DNA from: Akkermansiaceae bacterium
GTDB lineage: Bacteria > Verrucomicrobiota > Verrucomicrobiia > Verrucomicrobiales > Akkermansiaceae
NCBI GenBank assembly: GCA_015062045.1
Contig: SUVJ01000003.1
Location: 1-64,000 of the forward strand
Reading direction: 5' to 3'
DNA length: 64,000 bases
Shown piece by piece: positions 28,849 through 38,744 of the stretch. The position numbers and the translations under genes were made by a program. How positions within the stretch are numbered: the first letter of the stretch is position 1; each line of letters opens with the position of its first letter. Below the pieces are notes generated by a model. That model saw only the letters and a program-made list of their open reading frames with translations. It was not told the DNA's origin and searched no databases.

Positions 28849-29826
28849 ATGGCTTTTACCTACGAACAGGCATACACCTTGCTGAAAAACGCCCGCAATA
28901 ACGGGCGCCAACCACATGCCCTGCTCTTTACCGGCTCGCCCGATGCCGGTACACACCGCCTGGCCCTCACCTTGGCGGCAGAGCTGAACGGCGCACGTGC
29001 CACCGGCTTAGAGGGGCTGCAACACCCCAACTGCCGTGTATTGCGGCCCGGCTCCAAGATACGCACCATATCCATTGATGCCGTGCGCAGTGTAGAGCCG
29101 TTTCTGGCACTGCGGGCAGATGAAGGGGCTACCAAGCTCATCATCATAGACGAGGCGGACCGCCTGCTCACCGAGGCGGCCAATGCTTTTTTGAAAACGC
29201 TGGAGGAGCCCCCGCCGCAAACACTCATTATCCTCATTACAGAGATACCCAGCAAGCTACTGCCCACCATATTATCCCGCTGCGTGCGTATAGACTTGCG
29301 GGACTCTCGCCCCGGGGTACGCCTGAGCCGCGTGCAGGAGCTTTTTTTGCCATCCGTAAAAGCCGCCCTGCCCCGCGTGGGTAATGATGTGGCAGCCCTT
29401 GCATTGCGTGCAGATTTTCAGGCGCTGCTCTCAAAACGCAAGGATGAAATTACGGAGCGTATCACCTCTGCACTCAAGGCAGAGGCCAAGACAATATCCG
29501 AGGGTACGGACATTAAGAACTGGGAGGCCATGCAAAAAGACACGACCAATGCACGCATTGAGTCTGAGTACTTGGGCGAGCGCGAGCAAATGCTTGAGCT
29601 GCTCACCCTGTGCTTGGGGCAAGCCGTGTTGATAGCCTCTCACGCGCCGGATGTTCGCCCGCTTGCCCCCGAGCTGGCAGATTTGGCAAATAAATGCAGC
29701 GTGGCAGATTTGCTGCGCCGCATGCGCGCGGTGGATGAGCTGCGCACCGACCTCTCTTACAATGTGAACGAGGCCCTTGCGCTGGATTCACGCCTTTTAG
29801 ACATTATCGGCAAATCCCCCTTATGA
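28849..29826 (+). CDS. holB: DNA polymerase III delta'-like subunit
   Basis: LLFTGSPDAGTHRLALTLAAEL; IIDEADRLLTEAANAFLKTLEEPPPQTLIILIT; LLPTILSRCV. Confidence 0.88.
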   Translation: MAFTYEQAYTLLKNARNNGRQPHALLFTGSPDAGTHRLALTLAAELNGARATGLEGLQHPNCRVLRPGSKIRTISIDAVRSVEPFLALRADEGATKLIIIDEADRLLTEAANAFLKTLEEPPPQTLIILITEIPSKLLPTILSRCVRIDLRDSRPGVRLSRVQELFLPSVKAALPRVGNDVAALALRADFQALLSKRKDEITERITSALKAEAKTISEGTDIKNWEAMQKDTTNARIESEYLGEREQMLELLTLCLGQAVLIASHAPDVRPLAPELADLANKCSVADLLRRMRAVDELRTDLSYNVNEALALDSRLLDIIGKSPL

Positions 29827-30698
29827 ACAGCATGACCGGATTCGGGGCCGCCTGCGCCCCCCTTCACAACGCCACGCTCCGTGTTGAGATTGGTGGCGTT
29901 AACCGCAAACAGACAGAAATATCCGTATCTCTGCCCCGCGCTTGGGCAGAGCTGGAGAGCCAAGTGCGCGAGCTGGTGGCAGGTGCCGTATCCCGCGGGC
30001 GCGTCAATGTTACCATATCCCTGCAAACCTCGGCCTCGGGCGGTGGCATTATCTCTGTCAACAAAAACAAATTAGCAGCCTTACAAGCTTGCATGGCAGA
30101 GGTGGCAAACACCCTGCAACACCCCGTGGAACCCACGCTGGATGCCCTGGTACGCTTGGGCATCATTGCAGAAGAAAGCGAGGGAGATATTCCCCCCGAA
30201 ACCGCTTGGGCTGCCGCAGAGCCCGCCATTAAAGAAGCCCTGCAAGCCTTCCTGACCCTGCGTGCAGAAGAAGGAGCCAACCTGCGTGCAGACCTGCTGG
30301 GGCGCATCAACACCTTGCGCGAGTATAGGGAGCAGCTCATCGCCCGCGCAAGCGGCGTGCCGGCCCGCTACCGCGAGCAGCTCATGAAACGCCTGGAGGA
30401 AAGCGGCCTGCCGCTGCCGGCGGATGATGAACGCATCATCAAAGAAATTGCCCTCTTCGCAGACCGCTGCGATGTGAGCGAGGAAACCACCCGCCTGCTC
30501 TCTCACTTGGATCAATTTGAAAAGATTTGCGACAAACAAGAGGCCGTGGGGCGCACGCTCGACTTCCTTTGCCAAGAAATCTTCCGTGAGCTCAACACCA
30601 CCGGCTCCAAAGCCAATGATGCAGAGCTTGCCCAGCTGGTGGTTACCGCCAAAACCGAGCTGGAAAAAATTCGCGAACAGGTACAAAACGTTGAATAA
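29823..30698 (+). CDS. yicC: YicC-family endoribonuclease/stress protein
   Basis: MNSMTGFGAA...; C-terminal GRTLDFLCQEIFRELNTTGSKANDAELAQLVVTAKTELEKIREQVQNVE. Confidence 0.96.
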   Translation: MNSMTGFGAACAPLHNATLRVEIGGVNRKQTEISVSLPRAWAELESQVRELVAGAVSRGRVNVTISLQTSASGGGIISVNKNKLAALQACMAEVANTLQHPVEPTLDALVRLGIIAEESEGDIPPETAWAAAEPAIKEALQAFLTLRAEEGANLRADLLGRINTLREYREQLIARASGVPARYREQLMKRLEESGLPLPADDERIIKEIALFADRCDVSEETTRLLSHLDQFEKICDKQEAVGRTLDFLCQEIFRELNTTGSKANDAELAQLVVTAKTELEKIREQVQNVE

Positions 30699-30707
30699 AA
30701 ATAAAAT

Positions 30708-31289
30708 ATGTTAGGCACACTTCTCATCGTATCCGGCCCGTCCGGCTCCGGCAAAACCACACTCTGCCGTCGTGCAGAGGCCGCCGGGCTTACCTCATAC
30801 TCCATCTCCTGCACCACCCGCCAACCCCGCCCCGGGGAGCAGGATGGCGTGGACTACCACTTCCTCACCCCCCAAGTATTTGCCGCCAAGGTGGCAGCCG
30901 GTGAGTTCTTGGAGCACGCCACCGTGCACGGCAACTCCTACGGCACCCTTAAGGCAGATATCATTGACCTGCTGCAACAAGGCAAAAATGTGGTAATGGA
31001 TATCGATGTGCAGGGCGCAGCATCCATCCGCGCGTGTGAGGATGCCATTATTCGCCGCGCCTATGCAGACATCTACATCCATGTGCCCGCTGCCGAGCTG
31101 GAGGCCCGCCTGCGTGGCCGCCAAACCGACAGCGAGGAGGTTATACAACTGCGCCTGCACAATGCCGCAGAGGAGGATGCCCGCCAAGGCGAATACCAAT
31201 ACGCCCTCATCTCGGCAGACCGAGAGGCGGACTACTCCCGCTTCCTCGCCCTGCTCACGGCGCTCTCCATGCGCACGCAGCTGGTTTAA
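30708..31289 (+). CDS. gmk: Guanylate kinase
   Basis: LLIVSGPSGSGKTTLCR; SCTTRQPRPGEQDGVDYHFLT; VVMDIDVQGA. Confidence 0.97.
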   Translation: MLGTLLIVSGPSGSGKTTLCRRAEAAGLTSYSISCTTRQPRPGEQDGVDYHFLTPQVFAAKVAAGEFLEHATVHGNSYGTLKADIIDLLQQGKNVVMDIDVQGAASIRACEDAIIRRAYADIYIHVPAAELEARLRGRQTDSEEVIQLRLHNAAEEDARQGEYQYALISADREADYSRFLALLTALSMRTQLV

Positions 31290-31327
31290 ATAGCGCCCCG
31301 GGGCTCTGAAATTTATCAACAATGTAT

Positions 31328-31355
31328 TTGACATTTATGGCGGCAACGCTATAAT
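31328..31355 (+). promoter_or_regulatory. Promoter TTGACA-16-TATAAT of PARP-like cassette
   Basis: -10 begins 12 nt before ATG 31362. Confidence 0.85.
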
Positions 31356-31361
31356 AAACTC

Positions 31362-31577
31362 ATGGCAATAATACAAACCAGTTCATACGGCACGATTTCT
31401 CGGGAGGAACTTCAGCAAACTCGCGAGGATATGGCATTTATTGCCAATTATCTTCGCAACATGACAGAAGAGGAAAAAGAGGCCTACAGAAAAAACCCTA
31501 ATGCCGGGATGAAACGAATTACACTTCTCGCGGCTAAAAAACGCAAAAGCACTCACAAAGCCCCCCAAATATCATGA
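31362..31577 (+). CDS. Putative antitoxin / small partner protein
   Basis: 71 aa, overlaps next gene by ATGA; acidic-helical N-terminus, basic C-terminus. Confidence 0.65.
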   Translation: MAIIQTSSYGTISREELQQTREDMAFIANYLRNMTEEEKEAYRKNPNAGMKRITLLAAKKRKSTHKAPQIS

Positions 31578-32146
31578 ATCTTGGGCTAATAATAGGGTAC
31601 CATGGGTGCTCTTTACGCACAGCGGAAGACGTATTATCCGGAAAAATAAAGCACTTACGCCCCAGCAACAGTAAACATGAATGGCTGGGAAAAGGCATTT
31701 ATTGTTGGGAAAACAGCTATCACCGTGCATTCGAATGGGCGCAACAACATGTCAAAGAGGGGGAGACTCCGGCTGTGCTCGGCATTCTCATCTCCCCTTG
31801 TGAATGTTTAGATTTAACGGATTCTGAACATTTGGATGCAATTGATTGCATAGCTGATACATTTGAAGCAAATTGTATCATTAAGCAGATAAACATACCT
31901 CAAAATAATAATCTGAGACACGATTATGATTGTGCGCTGCTTAACTTTTGCCACGAATATCGCAAAAACAGAGGCCTAACCCCCATAGATACCATACGTG
32001 CAGCCTTTTCTGAGGGAGAGCGCATTGCCGGAGGCAAATGCACATTCACCCGCCGCCAGCATATTCAATGGGCTATCATTAATCCTAAAAACAGCATCGT
32101 AGGGTACTTCAGACCGGCAGAGGGTATTTGCAACGAAAACGCATAA
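31574..32146 (+). CDS. PARP-like ADP-ribosyltransferase-fold protein (putative toxin)
   Basis: GYHGCS...HEWLGKGIYCWENSYHRAFEWAQQH resembles the PARP HGS...GKGIYFADxxSKSA signature. Confidence 0.6.
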   Translation: MNLGLIIGYHGCSLRTAEDVLSGKIKHLRPSNSKHEWLGKGIYCWENSYHRAFEWAQQHVKEGETPAVLGILISPCECLDLTDSEHLDAIDCIADTFEANCIIKQINIPQNNNLRHDYDCALLNFCHEYRKNRGLTPIDTIRAAFSEGERIAGGKCTFTRRQHIQWAIINPKNSIVGYFRPAEGICNENA

Positions 32147-32219
32147 AAAGCAAATGAAACGCCTTGACCCGAGGACGGCAGGGTGGTAGAATGAGACAAA
32201 TCAAACGTCTACTTGTTTT

Positions 32220-33377
32220 ATGATTAGGTTTGCCTCTACTGATTGTCGCCGCGAGACCGGCAATATCAAATGGGATTTGCAAGGGCCTTTGCCGTTCGGC
32301 ATTGCTGATATGGACATAGAGAGCCCTCCCTGCGTGGTGGATGCCCTGCAGGCGCGCCTGAACCACCGTTTTTACGGCTATGCCTTCATGACAGATGAGC
32401 TGAGAGCCGCCATCACCGCCTATCTGAAGAATAAACACGGTGTAGAAAACGCCCAACCGGAGTGGCTGCATGAGCTGCCGGGCTGCGTGCCTGCGTTTAC
32501 CTTGGTAGCCCGCACGGTATGCCCGAGCCCCGAGCATGAGGTCATGGTATGCTCCCCCGCATACCCGCCCATGCTGCACTGCCACGAGGATGCCCGCTGT
32601 AAACTGCTGACAGTGCCCTATGTGTTCAACCATGAGCGCTGGGAGTTTGACTGGGATGCTATGGAGGCCACGGTAACCCCCAACACAAAGTTGTTCTTGC
32701 TGTGCAACCCGCACAACCCCTTGGGCCGCGCCTGGAGCCGAGAGGAAATGGAGAAAGTGGCAGACTTTTGTGAACGCCACAACCTCATTCTCTGCTCCGA
32801 CGAGATTCACTGCGACCTCGTGCTGGATGAAGACAAAAAACACGTGTGTGCCCTTACTCTGCCGGAGCGTATTCAGCAACGCACCGTAATGCTCAGCGCC
32901 CCGAGCAAAACCTTCAACATTGCCGGTATTTGCTTCACCTACATGGCCGTGCCCAATGCCGAGCTGAAAGCCGCCATCCGCAAAACCCAAGGTCACAGCT
33001 TGCCCACGCTGAATGTGTTTGCCTATGCTGCATCCTTGGCTGCTTATACTCAAGGTTGGGAGTGGCACGAGCAACTGCTGTGCACCCTGCGCAAAAACCG
33101 ACAAACCGTTATTAACTATGTGGCGCAAAACCTGCCGATGATTAAAACACGCCACCAAGAAGCCACCTACTTGGCTTGGTTAGATTGCACGGCACTAGGG
33201 GTGGAGTCCCCGCACGAGTTTTTCCGCAGCAAGGCCGGTGTGTACTTGGACAACGGGGCCAACTTTGGCGACCCGCAATGCGTGCGCCTCAACTTTGCAA
33301 CATCTCCCGAGATGCTGTTGCAGGGTCTTTCCGCCATGAAAAAAGCGGTGGATGAACTCTACGCCGAGCGTGCTTAA
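32220..33377 (+). CDS. PatB/MalY-type PLP-dependent C-S lyase/aminotransferase
   Basis: IKWDLQGPLPFGIADMDIESPPCV; LFLLCNPHNPLGRAWSREEM; ILCSDEIHCDLVL; SAPSKTFNIAG. Confidence 0.93.
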   Translation: MIRFASTDCRRETGNIKWDLQGPLPFGIADMDIESPPCVVDALQARLNHRFYGYAFMTDELRAAITAYLKNKHGVENAQPEWLHELPGCVPAFTLVARTVCPSPEHEVMVCSPAYPPMLHCHEDARCKLLTVPYVFNHERWEFDWDAMEATVTPNTKLFLLCNPHNPLGRAWSREEMEKVADFCERHNLILCSDEIHCDLVLDEDKKHVCALTLPERIQQRTVMLSAPSKTFNIAGICFTYMAVPNAELKAAIRKTQGHSLPTLNVFAYAASLAAYTQGWEWHEQLLCTLRKNRQTVINYVAQNLPMIKTRHQEATYLAWLDCTALGVESPHEFFRSKAGVYLDNGANFGDPQCVRLNFATSPEMLLQGLSAMKKAVDELYAERA

Positions 33378-33477
33378 AACACCCTGCCCCAATAAATCTG
33401 AGAAAAGCATTGCAAGCAAAGGCTTGTAGTGCTTTTTTTCTTGCAAAGTCTCCCGCTATTTGCTAAGATACAGGACG

Positions 33478-34296
33478 ATGAAACGCCCTTTATTTTGTGA
33501 GCTTTGCCCATTTGCTTTCCGTTTGTCCAGACTGAAAGGGGTACTTTTGCGTAAACTTAAGGACGCCCTGAGCTCACAGAAGTTTTGCAAAGAAAAAGTG
33601 GCGCAAGCCCTGCCGCAGAGCATAGCATGCCATGCCTCGCTGATACGCCGCAAGCTGGCGGGGGTAAATGAGGAGTTGCAGGAGAATAAAGCCAAAAACT
33701 TGGCATTGGCAGCCCCCTGCATCAACGGGGTACTCATACGCCCGGGGGAAACCTTCTCTTTTTGGCATTTGGTAGGCAACACAACGGCAAAAAAGGGGTA
33801 TTTACCGGGGTTATTCATAGCCTGCGGCAAACCGCAAGCCGGCATAGGCGGGGGCATGTGCCAAATGACCAACCTTTTGCATTGGATGGTGCTGCACTCT
33901 GAGCTCACGATAACGGAGCACCACCACCACGAGCGTTTTAACCTGTTTCCGGATGCCGGGCGGCAGGTGCCGTTCGGGCTGGGCACAAGCATTGCATACA
34001 ATTATTTGGATTACCGCGTTACCAATAACACAACCCGCACCTACCAGTTTTTGTTGTATACGGATGGTGAATACCTGCGTGGCGAATTACGCGCGGATGC
34101 CCCGCAAGAGCTCCGCTACAGCATACGGGCGGAAAATGACCGCTTTACCAAAGAAAATGAGATGATATACCGCTGCGGGGATGTTTACAGAGATATTTGC
34201 ACTACAGACGGCACCGTATGCAAAACAGAACACCTGCTGCGCACCCATGCGCAGGTGATGTATGAGGTTGAGGCTGCACAGCTCAGCGACAATTAA
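33478..34296 (+). CDS. VanW-family protein
   Basis: GVLIRPGETFSFWHLVGNTTAKKGYLPGLFIACGKPQAGIGGGMCQMTNLLHWMVLHSELTITEHHHH; start moved from 33460 because -10 TAAGAT occupies 33464-33469. Confidence 0.9.
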   Translation: MKRPLFCELCPFAFRLSRLKGVLLRKLKDALSSQKFCKEKVAQALPQSIACHASLIRRKLAGVNEELQENKAKNLALAAPCINGVLIRPGETFSFWHLVGNTTAKKGYLPGLFIACGKPQAGIGGGMCQMTNLLHWMVLHSELTITEHHHHERFNLFPDAGRQVPFGLGTSIAYNYLDYRVTNNTTRTYQFLLYTDGEYLRGELRADAPQELRYSIRAENDRFTKENEMIYRCGDVYRDICTTDGTVCKTEHLLRTHAQVMYEVEAAQLSDN

Positions 34297-34903
34297 AGCC
34301 GCCACGCAGCAAGCGGAACAGGGCCAACGTGCGCGGCCAAGACTCCGGCGCGGCATCAGACTCGGGGAACAACTTACCCTCCGGTATGCGGGCATAGCGC
34401 TCCTCTGCCTTAGAGTGGGCCAGCTCCCTTAACCCGACGGAGAACACTGCCCCCAGAGCCAAAAACTCCCGCGCAAGCTCATGAGAGCCGCTCCAGGCAT
34501 GCAAGAGCACACGGGGCAAGGTATTGCACCGGGCACGCTCCTTTAAAATGCCCAACAGCTCCGCATGTGCACGCACGCAATGCAAATGAACCAGGCGGTC
34601 ATGGCGAAAAGCCGCGCCCAAATGCAAATGCAACAGCAGGCGTTGAGCCTCCAGCGTGTGCAGATGCTTATCCGAGGCATCCAAGCCGGTTTCCCCCACC
34701 TGAGCAGAGGGATGCCGGTAGAGCCAATCATCCAGCTCGAACGCAAAATCCGCGGGGTTCTGCACCTCATGCGCATGCCAAGGGTGTACACCAAAACAAG
34801 GGGTCATGCTTTTTTGCTCGGCAATGTGCGGCCAATCTGCCATGGTAACGGCGCATAAATTGCCCCCTGCCGGGTTAGGGTGGTGTGTGTGGTAATCTAT
34901 CAT
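34283..34903 (-). CDS. TatD-family metal-dependent hydrolase
   Basis: MIDYHTHHPNP, FGVHPWHAHE, QVGETGLDASD, VLLHAWSGS; start overlaps radC stop (ATGA). Confidence 0.85.
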   Translation of the reverse strand: MIDYHTHHPNPAGGNLCAVTMADWPHIAEQKSMTPCFGVHPWHAHEVQNPADFAFELDDWLYRHPSAQVGETGLDASDKHLHTLEAQRLLLHLHLGAAFRHDRLVHLHCVRAHAELLGILKERARCNTLPRVLLHAWSGSHELAREFLALGAVFSVGLRELAHSKAEERYARIPEGKLFPESDAAPESWPRTLALFRLLRGGFNCR

Positions 34904-35634
34904 GATTTTATATAACCGTGTTCTGCAAAGCTGTAATAAGGGCACGGCTGCTCCGAATCTACCGCGCCTATAATCACGTGATCCAGCAAGGGGATACCGA
35001 GGAGCTCACCGGCCTCCTTGATATTATTGGTAATGGCAATATCCTGCGCACTGGGGAGGGTGCTGCCACTGGGGTGATTATGCGCCATAATAACCTTGCC
35101 GGCATTGTAGCGGATGGCGGCAGAAAAGATGTTGCGGGCATGAGTTATTGTACGCGTGAGCGTACCAACGGCAACACGCTCCATGCGTATAAGGCGGCGG
35201 CGGGCATCCAACAGCAATACACACATCACCTCCTGCGATTCATAGCGCAGTTCTCCCACCAAATACTCATACACCTTACGGGCAGTCCCCATATCCTCCC
35301 GCTCCATGCTGTCTCGGGTGGCTCGATGCCCCAGCTCAAAAACCGCAGCCAAGGTGGCAGCCTTGGCCGGGCCAATGCCCTTAATCAGGGCTCGAATCTC
35401 GGCGGCCTCCATCTGCCCCAGGTTAGCCAAACTACCGGCCTCTTTTTTCAGGCGGGCGGCCAGTTGCAATACATTGCACCCGTGTAATCCGGTACGCAAA
35501 AAAAGTGCCAACAGCTCTTCATCCGTCAATGCTTTACGCCCGCGAGAAAATATCTTCTCGCGCGGCATATCATCCTTAAGCACACTGTCACACAGTTTAC
35601 GGCTAAGCGGGTTATTTTCCGGGCGGCTCCCCAT
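34900..35634 (-). CDS. radC: RadC-family JAB-domain protein
   Basis: UPF0758 features: TDEELLALFLRTG, IMAHNHPSGSTLPSAQDIAITNNIKEAGELLGIPLLDHVIIG. Confidence 0.95.
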   Translation of the reverse strand: MGSRPENNPLSRKLCDSVLKDDMPREKIFSRGRKALTDEELLALFLRTGLHGCNVLQLAARLKKEAGSLANLGQMEAAEIRALIKGIGPAKAATLAAVFELGHRATRDSMEREDMGTARKVYEYLVGELRYESQEVMCVLLLDARRRLIRMERVAVGTLTRTITHARNIFSAAIRYNAGKVIMAHNHPSGSTLPSAQDIAITNNIKEAGELLGIPLLDHVIIGAVDSEQPCPYYSFAEHGYIKS

Positions 35635-35677
35635 GGTGTTTTATAAAGTAACTTTTGCGTAAAAAAGCACCTGCAAG

Positions 35678-35703
35678 AGAAAGCCTCCCCGGCAGGTGCC
35701 TTT
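35678..35703 (-). terminator. Terminator hairpin downstream of S41 protease
   Basis: gcacctgc...gcaggtgc with minus-strand T-run. Confidence 0.6.
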
Positions 35704-35735
35704 ATAGGTATTCAATCTACTGCGAGCAGAGAAAC

Positions 35736-37955
35736 TCAGGGCATCTCCAACATATCATTAACAATGTTGAGAGACTCACGAAGAATGGGATCGAGAGTGA
35801 AGGGATACTCTACCTCCTCCTCCAATTCCTCCTCGGGGTCCTTAACCTCCTCCATGTATTTCTCATCATCATTTTTGGTAATGACGGGCAATTCAGCTAA
35901 CTCCACATCATCCAACTTAAGGCGGCGAACGCACAATTTGGAGGCATCCTGCTCTGCCATGGCGGCATAGCGCACCTTGCGGTCTGCGGTAATGGCTTTC
36001 CGGCGGTTGACAAGTTCCGCATTTTCGGCAGCACGGGTAGCCTTATTGAGGGAGTCCGTGTTCTCCTCTGTAATGCGGCGGCGGTAGTCGATGTTCCACT
36101 TGGCATCCTGCAGGTCCTTATCAGCGGCCACACGGGCAGCGCTGCGGCGGGCAAGCTCCGGCAAAATGCGGGCAATGCGGCCATCCTTCACATAACCGGC
36201 GGCAGCGGGGATTTCATCGTAGGGCATCACGTAGTCCAGCTCTGCCTCACCCAGCTGCAGGGCAGCTGTGCTCATGGGCAGTACAATGTCACTCTCCACA
36301 CCCTTTTTCTGGGTGGATGCACCGTTAATGCGGTAGAACTTCTGCACTGTCACCTTAATCATACCGGCACCCTCTCTGGAGGAGAAGTAGGGCAGGTAAT
36401 CTGCCAAGCTGCGGGGTATTTGCACCGTTCCTTTACCGAAGGTGGATTCATCACCCACAATAACGGCACGGCCATAGTCTGCCATGGCTCCGGCAAAAAT
36501 CTCTGAGGCAGAGGCACTGAGCTTGTTGCAGATAACGACAACCTCGCCGTCGAAAATCTTTTTACCGCTCACGGTAAGGCGCTCGCGGTGGCCGCGGGGG
36601 TCTCTCACCTGCACCACGGGGCCGGCACCGGTGAAAAAGCCCACCATCTTGCGCACCTCCTCCAAAGAACCGCCACCGTTGAAGCGGAGGTCTACGATGA
36701 GGCCCTCCACATTCTCCTTCTGCATGCGGACAATGAGTTTTTTGACATCTGCGGCGCAACGCACACCGCCGGTGGCATCAAGGTCCATATAGAAGGACGG
36801 CAGGGTCAGAATACCGATGCGGCGAGACTTGCCATCCGGCAGAGTCATCTCCACAATTTTAGCACTGGCCAGAGACTCGGACATGGGCACTTCATCTCGC
36901 ACAATCACCACCTCTCGCTCCTCTGCACCTTCGCCGGAGAGCACGCGCAACTTAACGGGCACGCCCTGCTTACCGCGCACCAGGTCTACAACCTTATCAA
37001 TGCTCATGTACATGATGTCCACCCACTGGCCATCGTTGAGGCTGTCTACGGCAATAATACGATCACCGAGTTTGAGCTGGCCGTTCTTGGCAGCGGGGCC
37101 ACCCTTTACAATGCCTTCAATGCGGGTGGTACCGTCATCCTGCTCGCTGAGCTGGGCACCGATACCCACGATAGAGGCCTTAATCATATCCTTGAAACGC
37201 TGCTCCTCCTTAGCGCTCATGTAATCGCTGTGGGGGTCGTATGTGCGGGCAACGGCATTGAGCAGTGTTGCCACCATGTCCTCGGTATCTGCCTCCTGCA
37301 CCTCGTTGCGCAAACGCTTGAGGCGAGCAGCCAATTTTTCTGCAACGGGCTTTTCCTTGAGCATGGGGTCCGGCTTACCCTTCTCCGCAGCCAAGCGGCT
37401 CACATTTTCACGGCGCAGCACCTCGGTAAGCACCATGTCATCCACCATATCACGCCAGGCTTGGTCAAGCTCCGCACTGTTCTTAGCGCGGGGCAATTTG
37501 CGGCGGGAGCGCGGGGTGGTGCGGTCCGTATCAAAAGAGGGCAACTGCTTCTCATAAGAAGCCAGCAACTGCTCAGCTTTGTCAATGTGGGCAAGCGCGC
37601 GGGTGGAGAACTCATAGTGCAGAGCCTCTGCAAAGTCACGGGTGCGCCCGGCCAACAAATAATCCCCGAAAGAGGAGGCATACTTATCACGCAGCATGGC
37701 GGCATCTTCCTCCGTAAAGTAAAGTTGCTGCGGGTCTACAAGCTGCATGTAGCTCTCCAAAAACTTGGCATACATAGCCGAGGAGAAACGCGTACGGGAG
37801 TAGTGCGCATTTTGTAATACCAGCGCAAATTGTTTGCCGATGGTATCATAATCGGGCTCGGCATAACTGACGGATGTGCAGGAAACAACACCCGCAGCAA
37901 CAGCTGCGGCCGTAAACGCCATGCGGCGAAAGCGGCTCAGGATATTCATTTTCAT
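35736..37955 (-). CDS. Carboxy-terminal processing protease (S41, PDZ)
   Basis: DPHSDYMSAKEEQRF; VEGLIVDLRFNGGGSLEEV; VVICNKLSASASEIFAGAMADYGRAVIVGDESTFGKGTVQ; start at MKMNILSRFRRM. Confidence 0.94.
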   Translation of the reverse strand: MKMNILSRFRRMAFTAAAVAAGVVSCTSVSYAEPDYDTIGKQFALVLQNAHYSRTRFSSAMYAKFLESYMQLVDPQQLYFTEEDAAMLRDKYASSFGDYLLAGRTRDFAEALHYEFSTRALAHIDKAEQLLASYEKQLPSFDTDRTTPRSRRKLPRAKNSAELDQAWRDMVDDMVLTEVLRRENVSRLAAEKGKPDPMLKEKPVAEKLAARLKRLRNEVQEADTEDMVATLLNAVARTYDPHSDYMSAKEEQRFKDMIKASIVGIGAQLSEQDDGTTRIEGIVKGGPAAKNGQLKLGDRIIAVDSLNDGQWVDIMYMSIDKVVDLVRGKQGVPVKLRVLSGEGAEEREVVIVRDEVPMSESLASAKIVEMTLPDGKSRRIGILTLPSFYMDLDATGGVRCAADVKKLIVRMQKENVEGLIVDLRFNGGGSLEEVRKMVGFFTGAGPVVQVRDPRGHRERLTVSGKKIFDGEVVVICNKLSASASEIFAGAMADYGRAVIVGDESTFGKGTVQIPRSLADYLPYFSSREGAGMIKVTVQKFYRINGASTQKKGVESDIVLPMSTAALQLGEAELDYVMPYDEIPAAAGYVKDGRIARILPELARRSAARVAADKDLQDAKWNIDYRRRITEENTDSLNKATRAAENAELVNRRKAITADRKVRYAAMAEQDASKLCVRRLKLDDVELAELPVITKNDDEKYMEEVKDPEEELEEEVEYPFTLDPILRESLNIVNDMLEMP

Positions 37956-38117
37956 AACGTGTAAATTAATGTATATTGGTAGCCCTGCCGTGCAACGGCA
38001 GGGGCGCACGCACCTTCTTCAAGATGACTTGCAAATATAGACACACAAAATGCCCGTTTCTATCAAAAAAAGTTCACGGTATGACAAAAACGGACATTCA
38101 AGGTATAAAAGGAGCTA

Positions 38118-38531
38118 TCAGGCCTTGCGGGCTTTGCGGGGTTTACGGGGTTTACGAGCCTTAACCATTTTGTACCCCAAAGAGGAGCAAAGGTCTCCAA
38201 TTTGGCGTTCAAGCATGGTAACACGATTCTTTGATTCCTTGAGGGAGGCATCCAAATGAGCAGCCTTAACCCTGGCCTTGCGTACATCGTTCTTGAGGCT
38301 CTTGGTATCAGCGGTTACAACCTCAACCGGCTTATCAACTTTGCGGCGTCCCTTCGGCTGGGGTTTGAAACGCGCCATCATGGCATCCTCTGCCTGCTTT
38401 TTCCAAAGGGAAATCAATGTGGCGGCAATACCCTTTTCTTTTGCAATATCCTGAATGGAACGCTTACGGGAAAACACCATTTTGATAATGTCCAACTTCT
38501 CTTCTGCTGTGTATGAGGCTTTATTTTTCAT
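38118..38531 (-). CDS. Orphan transposase-type HTH protein with basic tail
   Basis: YTAEEKLDIIKMVFSRKRSIQDIAKEKGIAATLISLWKKQAEDAMMARF (IS3 OrfA-like HTH); no OrfB next to it; KPRKPRKARKA tail. Confidence 0.75.
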   Translation of the reverse strand: MKNKASYTAEEKLDIIKMVFSRKRSIQDIAKEKGIAATLISLWKKQAEDAMMARFKPQPKGRRKVDKPVEVVTADTKSLKNDVRKARVKAAHLDASLKESKNRVTMLERQIGDLCSSLGYKMVKARKPRKPRKARKA

Positions 38532-38744
38532 AAAAAAATATCTGTGCTTCTATATATACCTGTTTCGCACCGTGTTTGCAAGCACAAAATGCAAAAAGGC
38601 AGGCATAAAATATAATCCCTCAGAAACAGGAGCACATACAAATCAACATTTTAGCTATATACCCCATACTAAAACCACAAGATAATTTAAATAAAATAAG
38701 CGCAAAAGGCAATATCAACGGGGCAAATTATCTGATATTTCGTG

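Noticed and set aside
36588-37817. 409-aa plus-strand ORF
   Set aside because: Antisense to the S41 protease gene.
38680-38733. 9-bp inverted repeat agataattt...aaattatct in the AT-rich intergenic region
   Set aside because: Short arms, long loop and AT-rich background make chance likely; not strong enough to report.
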